A stretch of 64,000 nt of DNA from Ananas comosus. Lineage: Eukaryota > Streptophyta > Magnoliopsida > Poales > Bromeliaceae. A program made the translations under genes and the position numbers. The stretch covers positions 1,448,935 through 1,512,934 of the forward strand of contig NC_033632.1 of assembly GCF_001540865.1 (NCBI RefSeq), given 5' to 3'. Positions 1 through 12,263 of this stretch are shown one piece after another. The notes under the pieces were generated by a model that worked only from the letters and a program-made list of their open reading frames with translations, did not search any database and was not told the DNA's origin. How positions within the stretch are numbered: the first letter of the stretch is position 1; the number at the start of each line of letters is the position of its first letter.

Positions 1-50
1 ATAAAAAAAATAAATAAAAAGAAATTGGAGGAAAAATTAAGTGCATGCAT

Positions 51-54
<4 letters not shown>

Positions 55-81
<27 letters not shown>
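55..81. repeat. (GA)n microsatellite
   Basis: An uninterrupted GA dinucleotide tract lies just before the start codon of the SDR-like pseudogene, in the position of its 5' leader. Similar GA/CT leader tracts precede SMO2 and RABA1 in this window. Confidence 0.9.
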
Positions 82-82
82 G

Positions 83-2600
83 ATGGATTGTAGTAAGAGA
101 GGAGAGAGATGGACACTTGCTGGAGCAACGGCTCTGGTCACAGGAGGCACCAAAGGGATTGGGTATATTATATTTAGTATAAACTCATATATATTTTAAT
201 GTTAAATTTGTGTTGTCATTGGCTTATATATTTGCTTGTTTATTCACTAGTCTCCTTTTGGAACTTTTGTGTGTTTCTTTATCAAAACCTGCACTTGTTT
301 TCCTCTTTAATAAGAGAAGTAGAAAAATAAAGGAGAAGTTGATTTTAAGCTTTGTGAAGAACTAAGGAATGATTAATATATGAAGGGGCAAAAAATTCTG
401 GACAACTTGGACTTTAGTGTGATTGTAAATTGCACAAAAAGAATTGAAAAAAAGAAAGTTTAGAAGGGTGAAATTTAATATGCAAATAGTGGATTTGGTT
501 CAATTAACTATCTTGCCTAAATTTATATATATTAAATTCTCTAATAAGTCCCATCAGTAGTTAATTTATTGTCACATAATGATGAAAGATTTTTCAGGCT
601 CTCACTTAAGTTAGATTATTGTTCACTGCATGAAATATAAGCTTTGGAATTATTAAAATAATTTAAAAGTATTTTTCTCATCATGTTTCTCTCATGTACT
701 TAATTTTCTCTAACGAAAAAAGTTCTAAATCTTCTTTTGGTAAAAGGGTTTGTCGTATGTTACAGAAACTAATACAAACAGGCATTTATTAAAGCCTATA
801 ATAAACCTTTTTTTTGTCTATTCTTGCTTAATTTCAAGGTGAGGATAATCTTAAATTTGTGGGGAATAAGGTATAATATATCGATAGAGGGGCAAAAAGT
901 CATAGACCCACATGAACTTTCATGTGATTGCAAATCGCAAAAAGTAAAGAAATAAAGAAATAAATAAATAAAAAGTTGAGTTTCCTTGCAACAAAAGTTC
1001 CAGATATGCCTTTTTTTTTACTACTATTTTGCAAAAATACTTTGTTGCTGCTTCTTTTAAGTTAGAGATATGTTCCAAAAATTGATCCAAATAGGCACCT
1101 TAAAATCCGTAATTAGCCTTATTTGTCTATTCTTGATCAATTTAAACTTATATTTATTTATTTTGAATTGAAAATTTTTATGTAGGCGTGCCATTGTTGA
1201 AGAGTTAGCAGGATTTGGCGCGACAGTGCATGCATGTGCTCGAAATGAAGCAGATCTTCAAAATTGCTTGAGGAAATGGGAGACGATGGACTTAATAAAA
1301 GTCACCAGGCAATCGGTGTGTGATGAAGTTCCTCTAAGAAACGAAGAGAGAACTAAATAGGAAAGTGTTCAATCCATTTTCCAGGGAAAGACTCAGCATA
1401 CTTGTAAGCAATATAAGAAGTCTTACCTAATTCATGATCTAACGCCCCTGCTTTTCATCCTCCTCTAGAGGATCATCTGATTGTATCACTCCATGTAGCT
1501 AAGTTTATCTTCTAAATGGAATGACGGGTCATAAAGAAGCGAATGCTATATTTTTATCATCAAAAAAAAAAAAAATCTACCTAATTTAGTATGCTTAAAT
1601 ATGACAAGACATTATATATTTGATCTATGAAAGTTAATCAAAAGTTAGAAAATGCATCGAAACGCAAGTCATGTAATTCGATTGCAACTCTACTAAAATA
1701 GATATTGATAGCTGTTAGTTATGGGCCCCTCTGATATCTTTAATTAAAAAAAAATAGACAAACTAGGGTCTACTATTAATTCAAACAAAAAGATGGTTTG
1801 TTTTGGTTTCTCTTTTTCCTAGGTTAAACACGCAGGGACAGGCTATAAATCAAAGCCAACTAACAGACGTAAAACAGCCTGAGGACTACTCTTTAATGAT
1901 GACGCCACCCAACTTTGAATCTCTTCGTTTAAGCCAATAGCCCACCCCCTTCATTAAGGCGTCCGGAGAGGGGTAATATTGTACTTTATATAATCCTCCA
2001 TTGGCAGGACTCGTTAAGGTTCCCATATTATTCTCCGTTTATAGCGCAACTAAAGGACTACGTAGAAGTTTGAATTCACATTCATTGATATTATGAGTAA
2101 AATTTGATTGTTTTAGATAATTTGAAATGTTATTAACTGTACCCTTCTATGGATTTTATTGATCAGGAGCAATGAAATCAAGTCACAAGAAACTTGGGCC
2201 TGCGAGTGGGCGAAGCGAAACACATACGCGTTAAACCTGTGTAAGCTCAGGGCACAATCAAAACTCCGGCTCGCAGCAAACAGGTTACGTTCTCAGAACT
2301 ATCGTTTTTAAGAAAAACGATTTACATTGTTCTGGTTTTACTCCGAAGGCTCTACTTATGTTAGTGAATTGTTGAGACATGATCCTCTTCTTAGTATTCT
2401 CGACAGCTGCTTGAACAATGAGGAGCTCACAGCAAGAGAAGCATTCCCTGATTACCCGCTCAGGCGAATTGGCGAGCGGAGGAAGGTGGCTTCAATGGTG
2501 GCTTATCTTTGCATGACGCTGCTTCGTATATCACGAGCCAAAGTCATTACTGCGTTGACGGCGGTCGGAGCCATCAACGGTGCTATGACCCAAGTGTAGA
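83..2600 (+). pseudogene. Tropinone-reductase-like SDR pseudogene
   Basis: Recognisable pieces of a short-chain dehydrogenase/reductase of the plant tropinone-reductase-like group. Exon 1 (83-162) starts at an in-frame ATG and encodes the NAD(P)-binding motif ending TALVTGGTKGIG, followed by a GT donor. Exon 2 (from 1186) encodes RAIVEELAGFGATVHACARN, then drifts and stops at 1358-1360. The central part with the NNAG motif and the catalytic Ser is not visible. Around 2166-2240 a piece resembling GAMNQLTKNLACEWAK is recognisable only with a frameshift. From about 2360 to 2600 the C-terminal part is seen (PLRRIGERRKVASMVAYLCM), and the ASYIT..CVDGG end continues in another frame, so a second shift lies near 2515. 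With a premature stop, lost core and two frameshifts it cannot make a normal enzyme. Family assignment is from memory of the conserved SDR motifs. Confidence 0.8.
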
Positions 2601-3760
2601 ACTTACAGGTGTATGAAGCATAGAATTAGTTCATTATAAATAAATATAATATATATATATAATAAATAACATAATATATATACTATACTAATATATATAT
2701 ATAAGTTATATATATATAAATATATGTATGAAGCTAGAATGCTATTGATCAGGCAAAACGAACTTTGTTTGTCCACCCCCATCTTATTTTCAGATGATGG
2801 ACAGCCTCCAAATCCGATGAATACCAGGTACCTACCAAATTGAACATGACGTACTACCACTTGAAGTGGTTCTAGAAAATCTAATTTCATACATTATTCG
2901 ATAATTAGTTCTCTTTCCTCGAGTGGACACAAAAATAAACGAGCTGAAATGCAATATTATTTAAAAAATGATGATACAGACGTCTTGTAATCAAGAATCA
3001 AAGTATAAATCTTATTTTTAAATAGTTTAAATGTATTTATTTAACAAAATCTAATTTACATTTGTGATATCTTTACGCCATTAAAATGATGAAACGTCTA
3101 ACCTATATCGACCCATCTAACAATTAATATAAATTTTTCCGAACACCTTCTTAATCAATTAAACCACCTTACGACAAAACAACACAAAAATTAATGTCGC
3201 AATTCTGAAATTCCATCAATTTCTAAACCTATCAAGTGTAATAGAGATCACTGCTTCCCCATAGCTCGCGATCGATCCGCCCTTCTAGATGCCCTCCTCC
3301 ACATCGATCCGGAAAACAACATGGAACTGCAGCACCACAGAGCTGTTTCTCCCTCGCCTCATTTCTAGCTCAAATGTATCTCATAGTACCCACCCTACAT
3401 AAACCCTCCCTACTCACCCTCACCCACTCCACAAATACTATACACATAATCACCGTATCCTTATATACTATATAGAAAGCTCAAAAGATAATAGTATGTG
3501 GTTGGATGTGTTTTCTTATTCACTTTAGATGTATTTCAAATATGCAGCGTGCTTGTAGTTAAGAAAGTGTCGTTATTCAAAACCGGGGTTGAACTGCAGC
3601 AGGAGTGAAGTTTGGTGCTTGTTTACATTCTCTAATAAATTATTATTTGTAAGATGATGATCGACTTAAATTTTAGTGCATATTGATAGAATTTAAGAGT
3701 AAGTTTGCATAAGATTTGACTTAATAGTTAAATAAATAAATTATTCATGCCTTAAGTAGC
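2600..3760. other. Intergenic, AT-rich, no gene seen
   Basis: Contains a TA-rich tract (about 2640-2725). A slightly more GC-rich stretch at 3240-3430 has no readable protein motif. I see no gene here. Confidence 0.6.
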
Positions 3761-4107
3761 GCATGAAGAAGTCTTAAAAATATTGGTTGTTAAGATCAAA
3801 GCAACCACTCAGAAACTGCTTAATACTACAGGGCGTAAATTTTCTCAAGCACTAGTACGCAGAAATTTTCAGCACGACATTTTACCCTGTCATCGTTATA
3901 GCTACAATTGGAGAAATAATTGTTTATGCCAAACGAACAAACGTAAGTAATATAAAACATGGGTTGAACAAGCATGCAAAAAAGTCCTAAAACTAATGGT
4001 TGTTATGATCAAAGCAGCCATACAGAAACTGCCCAACATTGTGGGGTGCAGATTTTCCGCTGCCCCAGCATGCAGAAATTTTCAGCACAACATTTGACCC
4101 TGTCATT
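3761..4107. repeat. Local direct duplication (two units of about 137 bp)
   Basis: Units at about 3761-3899 and 3971-4107 share a long series of blocks in the same order, for example GCAGAAATTTTCAGCAC followed by ACATTT.ACCCTGTCAT, and TGGTTGTTA.GATCAAAGCA nearer their start. They differ by scattered substitutions and a few indels, so the duplication is not recent. It lies beyond the 3' end of SMO2. Confidence 0.75.
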
Positions 4108-4629
4108 ACATCATCTACTGAGAAGTGGGATCATTCTCCACCAACAGATGCAGTTTTTGCCGAAGCTTATAACAACATGACCGCCGCGTGGTACGAAAAG
4201 AAATGTGAGACCGTCATTTCAACTTCAACCAAATTACAGATCTCCTAATCTTTTAACTACAGTGCTATCAGAACACTCAAAAATATTTAATTTCGTCATA
4301 GCCGCATGCCAATGAAAGGATGGTTGATTGAAATAAATAATTGTCCATCCAGTAGATTTTAAGTTTTGAATAGAAAAGTTGAAGAATATAAGCCAAAAGA
4401 CAGATCAGTTGGTGAATTGGATTGCCGACGGGAAATACATTCATCATGCAGGCGAAATAAGCAAACAAAACCTCACCTCCTTTCTAGGTTGCCAATCAAG
4501 ACAAATTTTTATGCCTATTCTTTCATTATCAAAACAAAGGAACATCAGGCACATTTAAAACCAAAATCCAAATGCCCTCAGAAGTGCTTTTGAGATGTGA
4601 GAAAGCTAGTAGGTACCTTCTTCAAGAAT

Positions 4630-7600
4630 TTACAGTTGCTTCATTTCTTCCCCCAGGGCCTTTAGCTTACGGTAACCTTTGTCGGTGCCAAATAGCCTGT
4701 TATAGAGACCAAGGAAATAATGAAAACAGTTATAAATTGGAAAAAGAAATAAAAAATACCTATATCTTGCCTCTTGGTTTTTTCACAGGCAGTGCAGAGG
4801 ATTTTAGCTTTTGCAGGACATAGAGCATTATGTTGGTTAACGTAAATCATTTACAATGAATTAGGTATACTTTCCAACTATGCCATTGCAACATGAAGCA
4901 ACCAACTTTGCTTGGCTTCTAGAACACAAACTGAAGCAGCAATTCAACGTGTGAATAATATGTGTGGAACTTTGTTGGCAAGCTTTTCAGCCACAAGATT
5001 AAAAGCTCCAATTTAAAGCTTCTCCCGCTGCAACAGGAAGCTTTTTTTAAAAAAATATGGTTACTTGGTATATAGTTGGTGATATACTTTTGGACAAATT
5101 TCAAATGTGTCATTCACAAGCTCGACAGTGTCATATGTATGTCCCTCAACAGTTTTTATTAATACAAAGGCAATTATGATATTTTAAGCTTTGTATGGCA
5201 CCTAGTTATATAAATTATGGGTGCTAGTGGGTACAAATGAAAATTTTTCTAATTGTTTAGATCTGGACTGATAGTTCTAAGACAATAATCAAGGCTGCAA
5301 TTCATCCAATGAGCTGGGCCTTTGCTTAATTCTTACCAATTTCAAAATTTGTTCAACTGGGACCAGATTGATGACTTCAACTACATCAGTTATCTTACAT
5401 GTACATATTAGAAAACTGATACTCACCAGTCCATGTAGATAAAAGTAGACGCGTAGTTTCCAGATTTTGTATAAAGCACGCGATGGTGGTAGTCATGAAA
5501 GTCGGCACTGTAAAAGCAATCGTCAAGTGTGAGTGATGAGAAGTACAAGAACAAATGGACAAGAGGCTTCTACATATATATATCCCCGTAAAATCTGAAT
5601 TTTCAAACTCACCTGTTCATTTTTCTTACAAAAAATGCTATTTTCTTCCAATTCATGGGGAAGAGGCTTTGTAATTCCGTAAGTACAATAACGTATATTT
5701 AAGAATTAAGATTTTAAGAGTCCCGGTGAAAACTCAAATTTTGCAGGGATGTATGTAAATACATAACTTTACTGGGGAATATAAGTCATTGGTAACATGA
5801 AAAGAGAAAAAAATGATTTAGTTTGGCCTCACCCTCCATACAACGGCAAGAAATTTGATGGGCTCCATGGAAAGTGGTACCCGCTGTGAGCTTCAACTGT
5901 TTCCAATACTCTCAACACCATCCATAGCCACAAAGTTAATAGGTGAGGGCCGGTGAGAGCAGGCCCTATAACGGTAGCAAAGCCAAGGAACAGTATTTCA
6001 GCAGGATGGGCATACTCTGAGGTCAATCCAAAAGGCGTAGCATATCTGCATGTAATTTGTCAATTAGTAATAAAGAAGAGAGGGCCTTAATATCTATATC
6101 CCTGTGCAAATATATATTACATATATCCTGCGAAAGTTGAATTTGGTTGTCCCTCAAATGTGGGGAAGTTGGTTTTGTATTAAAAAATGTTTCTAAAAGG
6201 GGGTCATTTGCAATTACAATGGTAGGATATTCAATTTTCAGGGATTTATATAAACAGATAATATCCCACAGTGCATATGTATATATCTCAATAAGAAATA
6301 AAGGAATCATCTATGAGGCAAATATTACTTACTCATGATGAACACTGTGAACATGCTTGTACAGCCATTTTGTGTGTAACACTCTGTGGCCCCAGTAAAA
6401 TACAAAATCCTCCAAGATGAAGTAGAAAAGAATTTGAGAAAGGATAACAGTCCTACAGGAACAGATGATTTACATAGTTTTAAAATGTCAGCAAGCATTT
6501 ACATATACCGAATCTCATAGTTTAGATATTTAGATATATATGTACCCCTACAAAATATTTATGTGTAAATATAGACATAATCTGATTCTTCATTTACTCC
6601 CATCAAAAACTTAGTTTCTTTTCTTTTTCTTTTTTTTTCTTTATAAAAACTTAGTTTCTTGCACATGCCTTATTAGAAATGCCTCTCTGCAAAAACATTT
6701 TCACAATACAAAATAAAAGAAGAAATGATACATCTAAGGGCGTGTTTGGTTCGAAGTCGGAGTCGAAATCGGAATCGGAATCAAAATAAGCTGGAATCGG
6801 AATCGGAATGACTCATTACCTAATTCTGTTTGGTTTATCACCTGAATAGGAATCGGAATAAATCATTCCCATTATCAGTGTTTGGTTCAGGTGGATATAA
6901 AAAACGTAATCAAATTAATATACTAACATTATCTTTATAATATATTAATTTAAATTCAAATTAAAAATTAAATATTAAAAATTTACATCAAAATTTTGAA
7001 ATAATGTCAAAATTTTAAATCTATTTTTTTTTAAAAAAAATTAAACTTTGAAGTTGAGTGGATAATTCAAAATATGAAACTAAATTTTGATTTATTCAAA
7101 TTCAAACTTAAAATTACAATTTAAATTTTAATTTGAATCCATAAATTTAATTTAAGTTTGAAATAAAATTTGAATAAAACTTTATATAAATTAAAATTTA
7201 ATTTAAATTCAAATTCATAAGTTAGATTTGAAATACTTGATTAAATTTTAATTTTTAATTTAGGTTTAAATTAAAATTTAAAATTATATATTTAATTTTT
7301 AAATTTTAACTCATATTTTAATTAAAAAAATTGAAAAAATAAATTTAATCCGAATAAATATCCATTCCGTCCGGATTCAACTTTCAATCCGGCCTCCTAG
7401 ACCGGATTGAAAAAGAGGTGATTGGGGGATTCCCATTCCACTCGGGAATCGGAATCGGAATGGGACTCCTGCGTACCAAACACCCACAAACGGATTTACC
7501 CATTCCGATTCCGATTCCAGGGTGAAAAAAATGCGAACCAAACACGCCCTAAGAGTATGAACAAAATTTCAGATTTACATGGGTATAAATGAGCATAGAA

Positions 7601-10294
7601 TAACTTTGCAAAGATAAACCAGTAAAATCCCCTTCACTCATATTTATTTACATTTTGATTTCATGTATACAATTATAAGCAATTTTTTTTTCTTTGAAAT
7701 TTCTTTTGTTAAAGGGCAGATTTATATGAAACGAGGGAATTTTCATATGAATATTGAATTGAGAGTTGAGAGTTTCTGAAAAGTAAGCTGGGAGTACCAA
7801 TGAGGCAATGGGAGACTGCTTTTAAGGCCCATGAATCTGAAGGTGGGATAGGAAACAATCATAACTGGCAAGTTCACGCATACGTGGTACAGAATTAGCA
7901 GCAGAACACATCTATCTTGTGAAGCAGGAGCATTGCTCTTTTTCTGCAAACAAAACACATGTTTCTCTTAAAATGTAAAGATGAAAGCCAGAATTTTGTG
8001 CAAGAAAATGCTAGCTACTGAAAAAAAAAAAAACAACAAGAGCCACTTTCAGCAGTTCATCTAAGCAAACCTGAATTTTGTATTTGCTGAAAAGCCCAGA
8101 TCTCTCGAAGTATAAAGATGGAAGGCCCGATAAGAAGAAGACACTTTCATGTATTATGAAAGTTACCACAGTAGCCAATTGAAATTCACTGAAATGAGTT
8201 ATCAGATACTGCAACACCAAATTTAAAAAGGGTATTATGTCTAATTCATAGCAGCTAGCAGGTAATAAAGTAGCAGTATATACAAAATCATACAACTGCA
8301 GAAAATTATCATTTTTTGAGGAAAGTAATTTATTAGACATTTTATCAATTTTCTCTGAGATGTTTCCGTATTACTTTTTCAGTATATTCTAGTGCTATTT
8401 TCTTGCTTTGAAGTTTAAATCATGTCTTAAAAAACAGCCATGTCCTGAAAATCATCATAAATGCAATAAGTAATTATATATCAAACCAAGTCCAGTAACA
8501 TACCTGAAATATCAGACCTATCTATTTCATTAAGCCAAAAATGTTCCAACTGTTTGCTCCATCTTACTATTTGATAGGTCTAGCTGGTTTAGTCAACTCG
8601 AACTAATAGATTTTTCATTCTTTACATGAGAGATCAGTAATCTAAATAAACTGATGGCAGCATTAGGACCCATTGCAGGTATCATATCAGAGATCGTCAA
8701 ACCTCTTGAAGACACTCCAACTATCAAAAAGCTATTATACGAAAGCACCGAAATCTAAGACTAACAGAACAGGAAACCGTCAAACAACTCAAAATCACAA
8801 ACTCACCATCCATTTTCACTTTTCAAGTTCTTGACCACCACAGAGATATCTCAATATAACTTTAATAAAATATTTAGTTCTAAGGAATCAATATAAGAAG
8901 CTACTTTACTAAATCCTTCTCATCAAGAAGAACTCCAAAATCACATCTCTCAGTAAGAGAAGCAAGTATCAATCAATGTGCCCAAAATGCATACAAATCT
9001 TTTTACAAACGAACACAGATAAAACAGAGAGAGGAGTATATCATAGCATAATTGTAGATCTGACCATGTTCCTGTGATTCAGGTTCTAATCTCTGTAGCA
9101 CTACAAACCTGCATTGGAATTCAGCGAATGGAGTAGATCAACAAGTAGCTTCTCGCTTACCAATTTCTCAATTATAGACTAAACACACCAATTTAACTTC
9201 TAGACAGCCCTAAACACCATTATTACGATCTAGATACTTCTAACAACAAATTTAAGGGACCTACTGAACACAAAGAGCTCCATAACCACAGTTATTGAAG
9301 GATATGAATCCATCTAATGATCTTACAAACAGCAGATGAATCCAACTGCAAAAAACACAAAATAACATTCATAGGAGTCTCCAGTATCACCCAAAAACCA
9401 TCAAACAACTCAGAATCACAAGCTCAGAATCCATTTGTGCCAGAGTACCTTCATTGTTACATTACCCGCACCAATATAACAACTAAAAGCCCAAAACACC
9501 ATTAATACGGTCTAACTACGAACGAAACCTACATTATTGAATCCCAATGAACAAGAAGAGCTCCACAATCACACTTCTGAAGGAGAGAAGACTCCATCTA
9601 ATAATCCAAAATGCATGCAAATATAAACGCAAAGAACACGAATCAAACAGCTAGAGCATCCATTTTCGCCCACAAACCACCAAAATAAATTTTCCTCAAA
9701 AAAAAACAAAACTCCAAAATAAATTAAACCGCAAGGTCAATCTATTTTTGCCTTCTGATTCATTGATTGTTACACTGCACGCACCAATCTAAACAAATAG
9801 AAGACCCGAGAAAACTACGAACACGATCTAAATCCTTCCAATGGATCAGTATAAGAAGCTACATTACTGAAACCCAATCAACAAAACGAGCTCCAAAAAT
9901 CACAGCTAGCTATTAAGTCCGATCAGGAAGAACACAAATCAAGCACCTAAAAGAGCATCTCAGTCCGCCCAAAAACCATCAAACGAATCTAAATCCCAAG
10001 CTCAATCCATTTTTGCCTTCCCATTCCTCGATCCTTACACTACACGCACCAATCTAACAACTACAGAGCCCATAAACACCGAAGACGATCTAAATCCTTC
10101 CAATGGATCAATATGAGAAGCTACATTACTAAAGACTAATCAACAAAAACTGCTCCAAAATCACACCACTCGGAGAAGAGTAGAATCCACCAAATCTACA
10201 AAAATGCGCACGGATTCGATCGGAAAAGAGCACGAATCGAAGAGCGAGAGGAGTCGATCGTTACCAGCCACCCGGATTCGAGGAGAGACGCCAT
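4630..10294 (-). CDS. SMO2: Sterol 4-alpha-methyl oxidase, SMO2 type
   Basis: Complete gene of seven exons, in gene order 10294-10265, 8208-8071, 7943-7798, 6452-6333, 6045-5833, 5507-5427 and 4696-4630. All introns are GT-AG and phases join to a 264-residue protein, the usual SMO length. It starts MASLLESGW, matching the plant SMO2 N terminus. The non-haem di-iron histidine boxes are present: HRVLH at 127-131, HSVHH at 140-144 and HDYHH at 220-224, and several hydrophobic segments fit an ER membrane protein. The family removes the second 4-alpha-methyl group of phytosterol precursors using O2 and reduced cytochrome b5. The last exon ends GTDKGYRKLKAL then EEMKQL, without an obvious KKxx signal. 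Intron 1 (about 2 kb) is repetitive and intron 3 carries a Tourist-like MITE. SMO2 rather than SMO1 is inferred from the short N terminus. Confidence 0.95.
6738..7549. mobile_element. Tourist-like MITE in SMO2 intron 3
   Basis: Inverted ends GGGCGTGTTTGGTTCG and CGAACCAAACACGCCC bound an 812-bp AT-rich element, flanked on both sides by TAA (6735-6737 and 7550-7552). TAA target duplications and this type of terminus are characteristic of PIF/Harbinger-derived Tourist elements. The subterminal regions hold repeated GGAATCGGAATCGGAAT words and the interior is almost entirely AAATTTAAATTC-like. No coding sequence is present, so it is non-autonomous. Confidence 0.88.
8690..10190. repeat. Degenerate tandem repeat in SMO2 intron 1
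   Basis: The intron repeats a series of phrases in the same order: CCATCAAACAACTCA..ATCACAAGCTCA, then CCATTTTTGCCTTC, GCACCAATCTAACAACTA, AACACCA.., GATCTAAATCCTTCCAATGG, AGAAGCTACATTACTGAA and AGCTCCAAAATCACA. The AGCTACATTACT phrase recurs near 8896, 9260 (weak), 9525, 9855 and 10117, giving about five units of roughly 260-360 bp. Units are diverged and some lack blocks. The last unit ends about 75 bp before exon 1. Confidence 0.75.
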
Positions 10295-10375
10295 GGATTT
10301 CGCGGGAGAGGGGAGGTGAAGGCCACGAGAGCCCGACCGAGGCGATCTCACCGATATTTAGAGGCGAGATTTAGG

Positions 10376-10377
<2 letters not shown>

Positions 10378-10414
<37 letters not shown>
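10378..10414. repeat. (GA)n tract in the SMO2 5' leader
   Basis: On the gene strand this is a CT tract about 85-120 bp upstream of the SMO2 start codon. CT-rich leaders are common in plant promoters and 5' UTRs; a regulatory role here is only inference. Confidence 0.85.
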
Positions 10415-10415
<1 letters not shown>

Positions 10416-10732
10416 GAAGAGACATGAGAGGTGGTGATCTGTGCTGCAGGTAATTTGAATACGACGGGTACGCATAAGCCGTCGCCAGGCTGTCGTTGGA
10501 AAATTCATTTTGTGGACAATGTCTGCCACGTCGTCACATCGACCACTTAACATCAAGTCTTTACTTTTCTCCTGGTTTTTGTTCAAACGTTTCCTTCAAG
10601 TCCCGGTCACTTTCTAACTAAAATTTTAATGTAATCGAAAGCGAAGTCTCCTATTGAAAGTTTGCTATGATCAGAACCTAGTACTAGAGTCCACAATATC
10701 TGCTAGTTTTTAATTCTAGTGGTTAAAATTTA

Positions 10733-11036
10733 GAAAAAACTTCAAATATCTTTTTTTTTTTTTTTTNATCTTTTTATTATTGATTTTATTAATTTTTTTG
10801 TTAAATCAGTAACAAAGTTAAAGCTAAAAGGTACTAAAGTGAATATTCAATAAATCTATATCGGGTATCTGAAATTTTTTGTATATAATTTAACGAAATA
10901 TTAACAAAAAAACAAATAAAAAGATAAAAATAAAACTATAGGACACTAACTTGATACACTTTAAACCATATGGTACTAAAGTGAAAAAAGTGCGAAATCA
11001 CAGCCACACGGATGGTATATGAAGTTTACCCTAAAA
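10733..11036. mobile_element. Foldback MITE copy 1, interrupted by an N
   Basis: Starts AAACTTCAAATATC and ends with its complement-like GTATATGAAGTTTACCC. The right arm (TAGGACACTAACTTGATACA, TACTAAAGTGAAAAAAGTGC) matches, in inverted form, the left arm of the better copy at 47219-47575. Here most of the left arm is replaced by a poly-T run ending in a single N at 10767, so the assembly has probably collapsed it. Non-coding. Confidence 0.7.
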
Positions 11037-11273
11037 ATTATAGTTAGATAAACTATTGCATGGAGTTCAATGCTATTTTAGCAAATAATAGAGTTTTACA
11101 TGTTCTGCCAAAACAAAGATCCACATAGGTTCTTATCTTTTGACAAAATATATGCTAACTCTACTTATTTTATAATTTTATTTAGATAGTATGCACTCGC
11201 ATCTTAGAGAGCGAAATTCAAGATTCTAATGCAGCTACGAAATATGGGGCAATGGGTTGCATAATAGATAAAA

Positions 11274-12254
11274 GGGGCAATTTCATGACTACCCTTGTAA
11301 AATTTAAAAATATCATAAATATTCTTTAAAATTTTAAATTTTCATTAATATCCTCTCAAACCTCATAAACTATCATAAATTCCTTATTATCATTCTCTAT
11401 TTGCTTTTGTTAATTTTATAAGGTAAAATGACATTTTTATCCCTAATTGTTGGTGAGTAAAAGTGTATGGAGACCCCTCACCTATAGGTATATTATAAAA
11501 TAGAGCCCTTCAACATTTTTTTTTTTATTAAGGCCTCTTAAGCTTTTAGTTTTTTTATTAGGTTTTTGCACGTAGTAAAATTTCTTAATCAAGAAATCTC
11601 ATTTATTGATTTACTATTTTTTTTTAAAAATTTGCTTAATAAAAATCACTCAATTGTAAAAAGAAAATAAAATTAAGGAGGTGTAAATAAAAAAAATTAA
11701 AATTAAAAGTCGTTCAAATGGCCTATTGGTGAAAAAAACTTTGCGAACTTTCATTTTATTATAGAAAATGAATTTTATATGAATGACACATAAAAAATAC
11801 TTTACTATCAAAAATTTTGACTATCTATTTTTTTTGTGTAATGTATGTAAATTATTATACTTAAATAGAATTAAAAATAATTAACTCTTAAGGTAATATT
11901 GAATACTAATATTGACAGTTATATATCATAATAAACTATATAATTTCATAGCCAAAAATTAAAAAGGAGCATTTTATATTTAGTAAACCATAAATATTTT
12001 ATTAAAAGTTTTAAAAAGTAAAATTTAGTTAGTATGTACAGTTCAAAATTTATAACCAATCATTTAAATAACTTTAAATTTTTTTACTGTTAAATTGATA
12101 TTAGGGGGAAATTTGGTATTTAAAAATTAATGGATAATGCTTTTTCTGGACTTTAACCTGAATTGATATTTAGAAGGATATTAGTGATATTTTAATTTTA
12201 GAGGAGCATTTGTGATATAATGGCCTCTAAGAGGGGCACTGGTGAAATTTTCCT
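11274..12254. mobile_element. Mutator-like MITE with 9-bp target duplication
   Basis: A 981-bp non-coding element. The left end GGGGCAATTTCATGACTACC is matched imperfectly by the complement of the right end (..AGTGCCCCTC), and the complementarity continues inward over about 60 bp (ATATCATAAATATTC against GGATATTAGTGATAT). It is flanked by TAGATAAAA at 11265-11273 and 12255-12263, a perfect 9-bp direct repeat as made by Mutator-like transposases. Confidence 0.78.
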
Positions 12255-12263
12255 TAGATAAAA

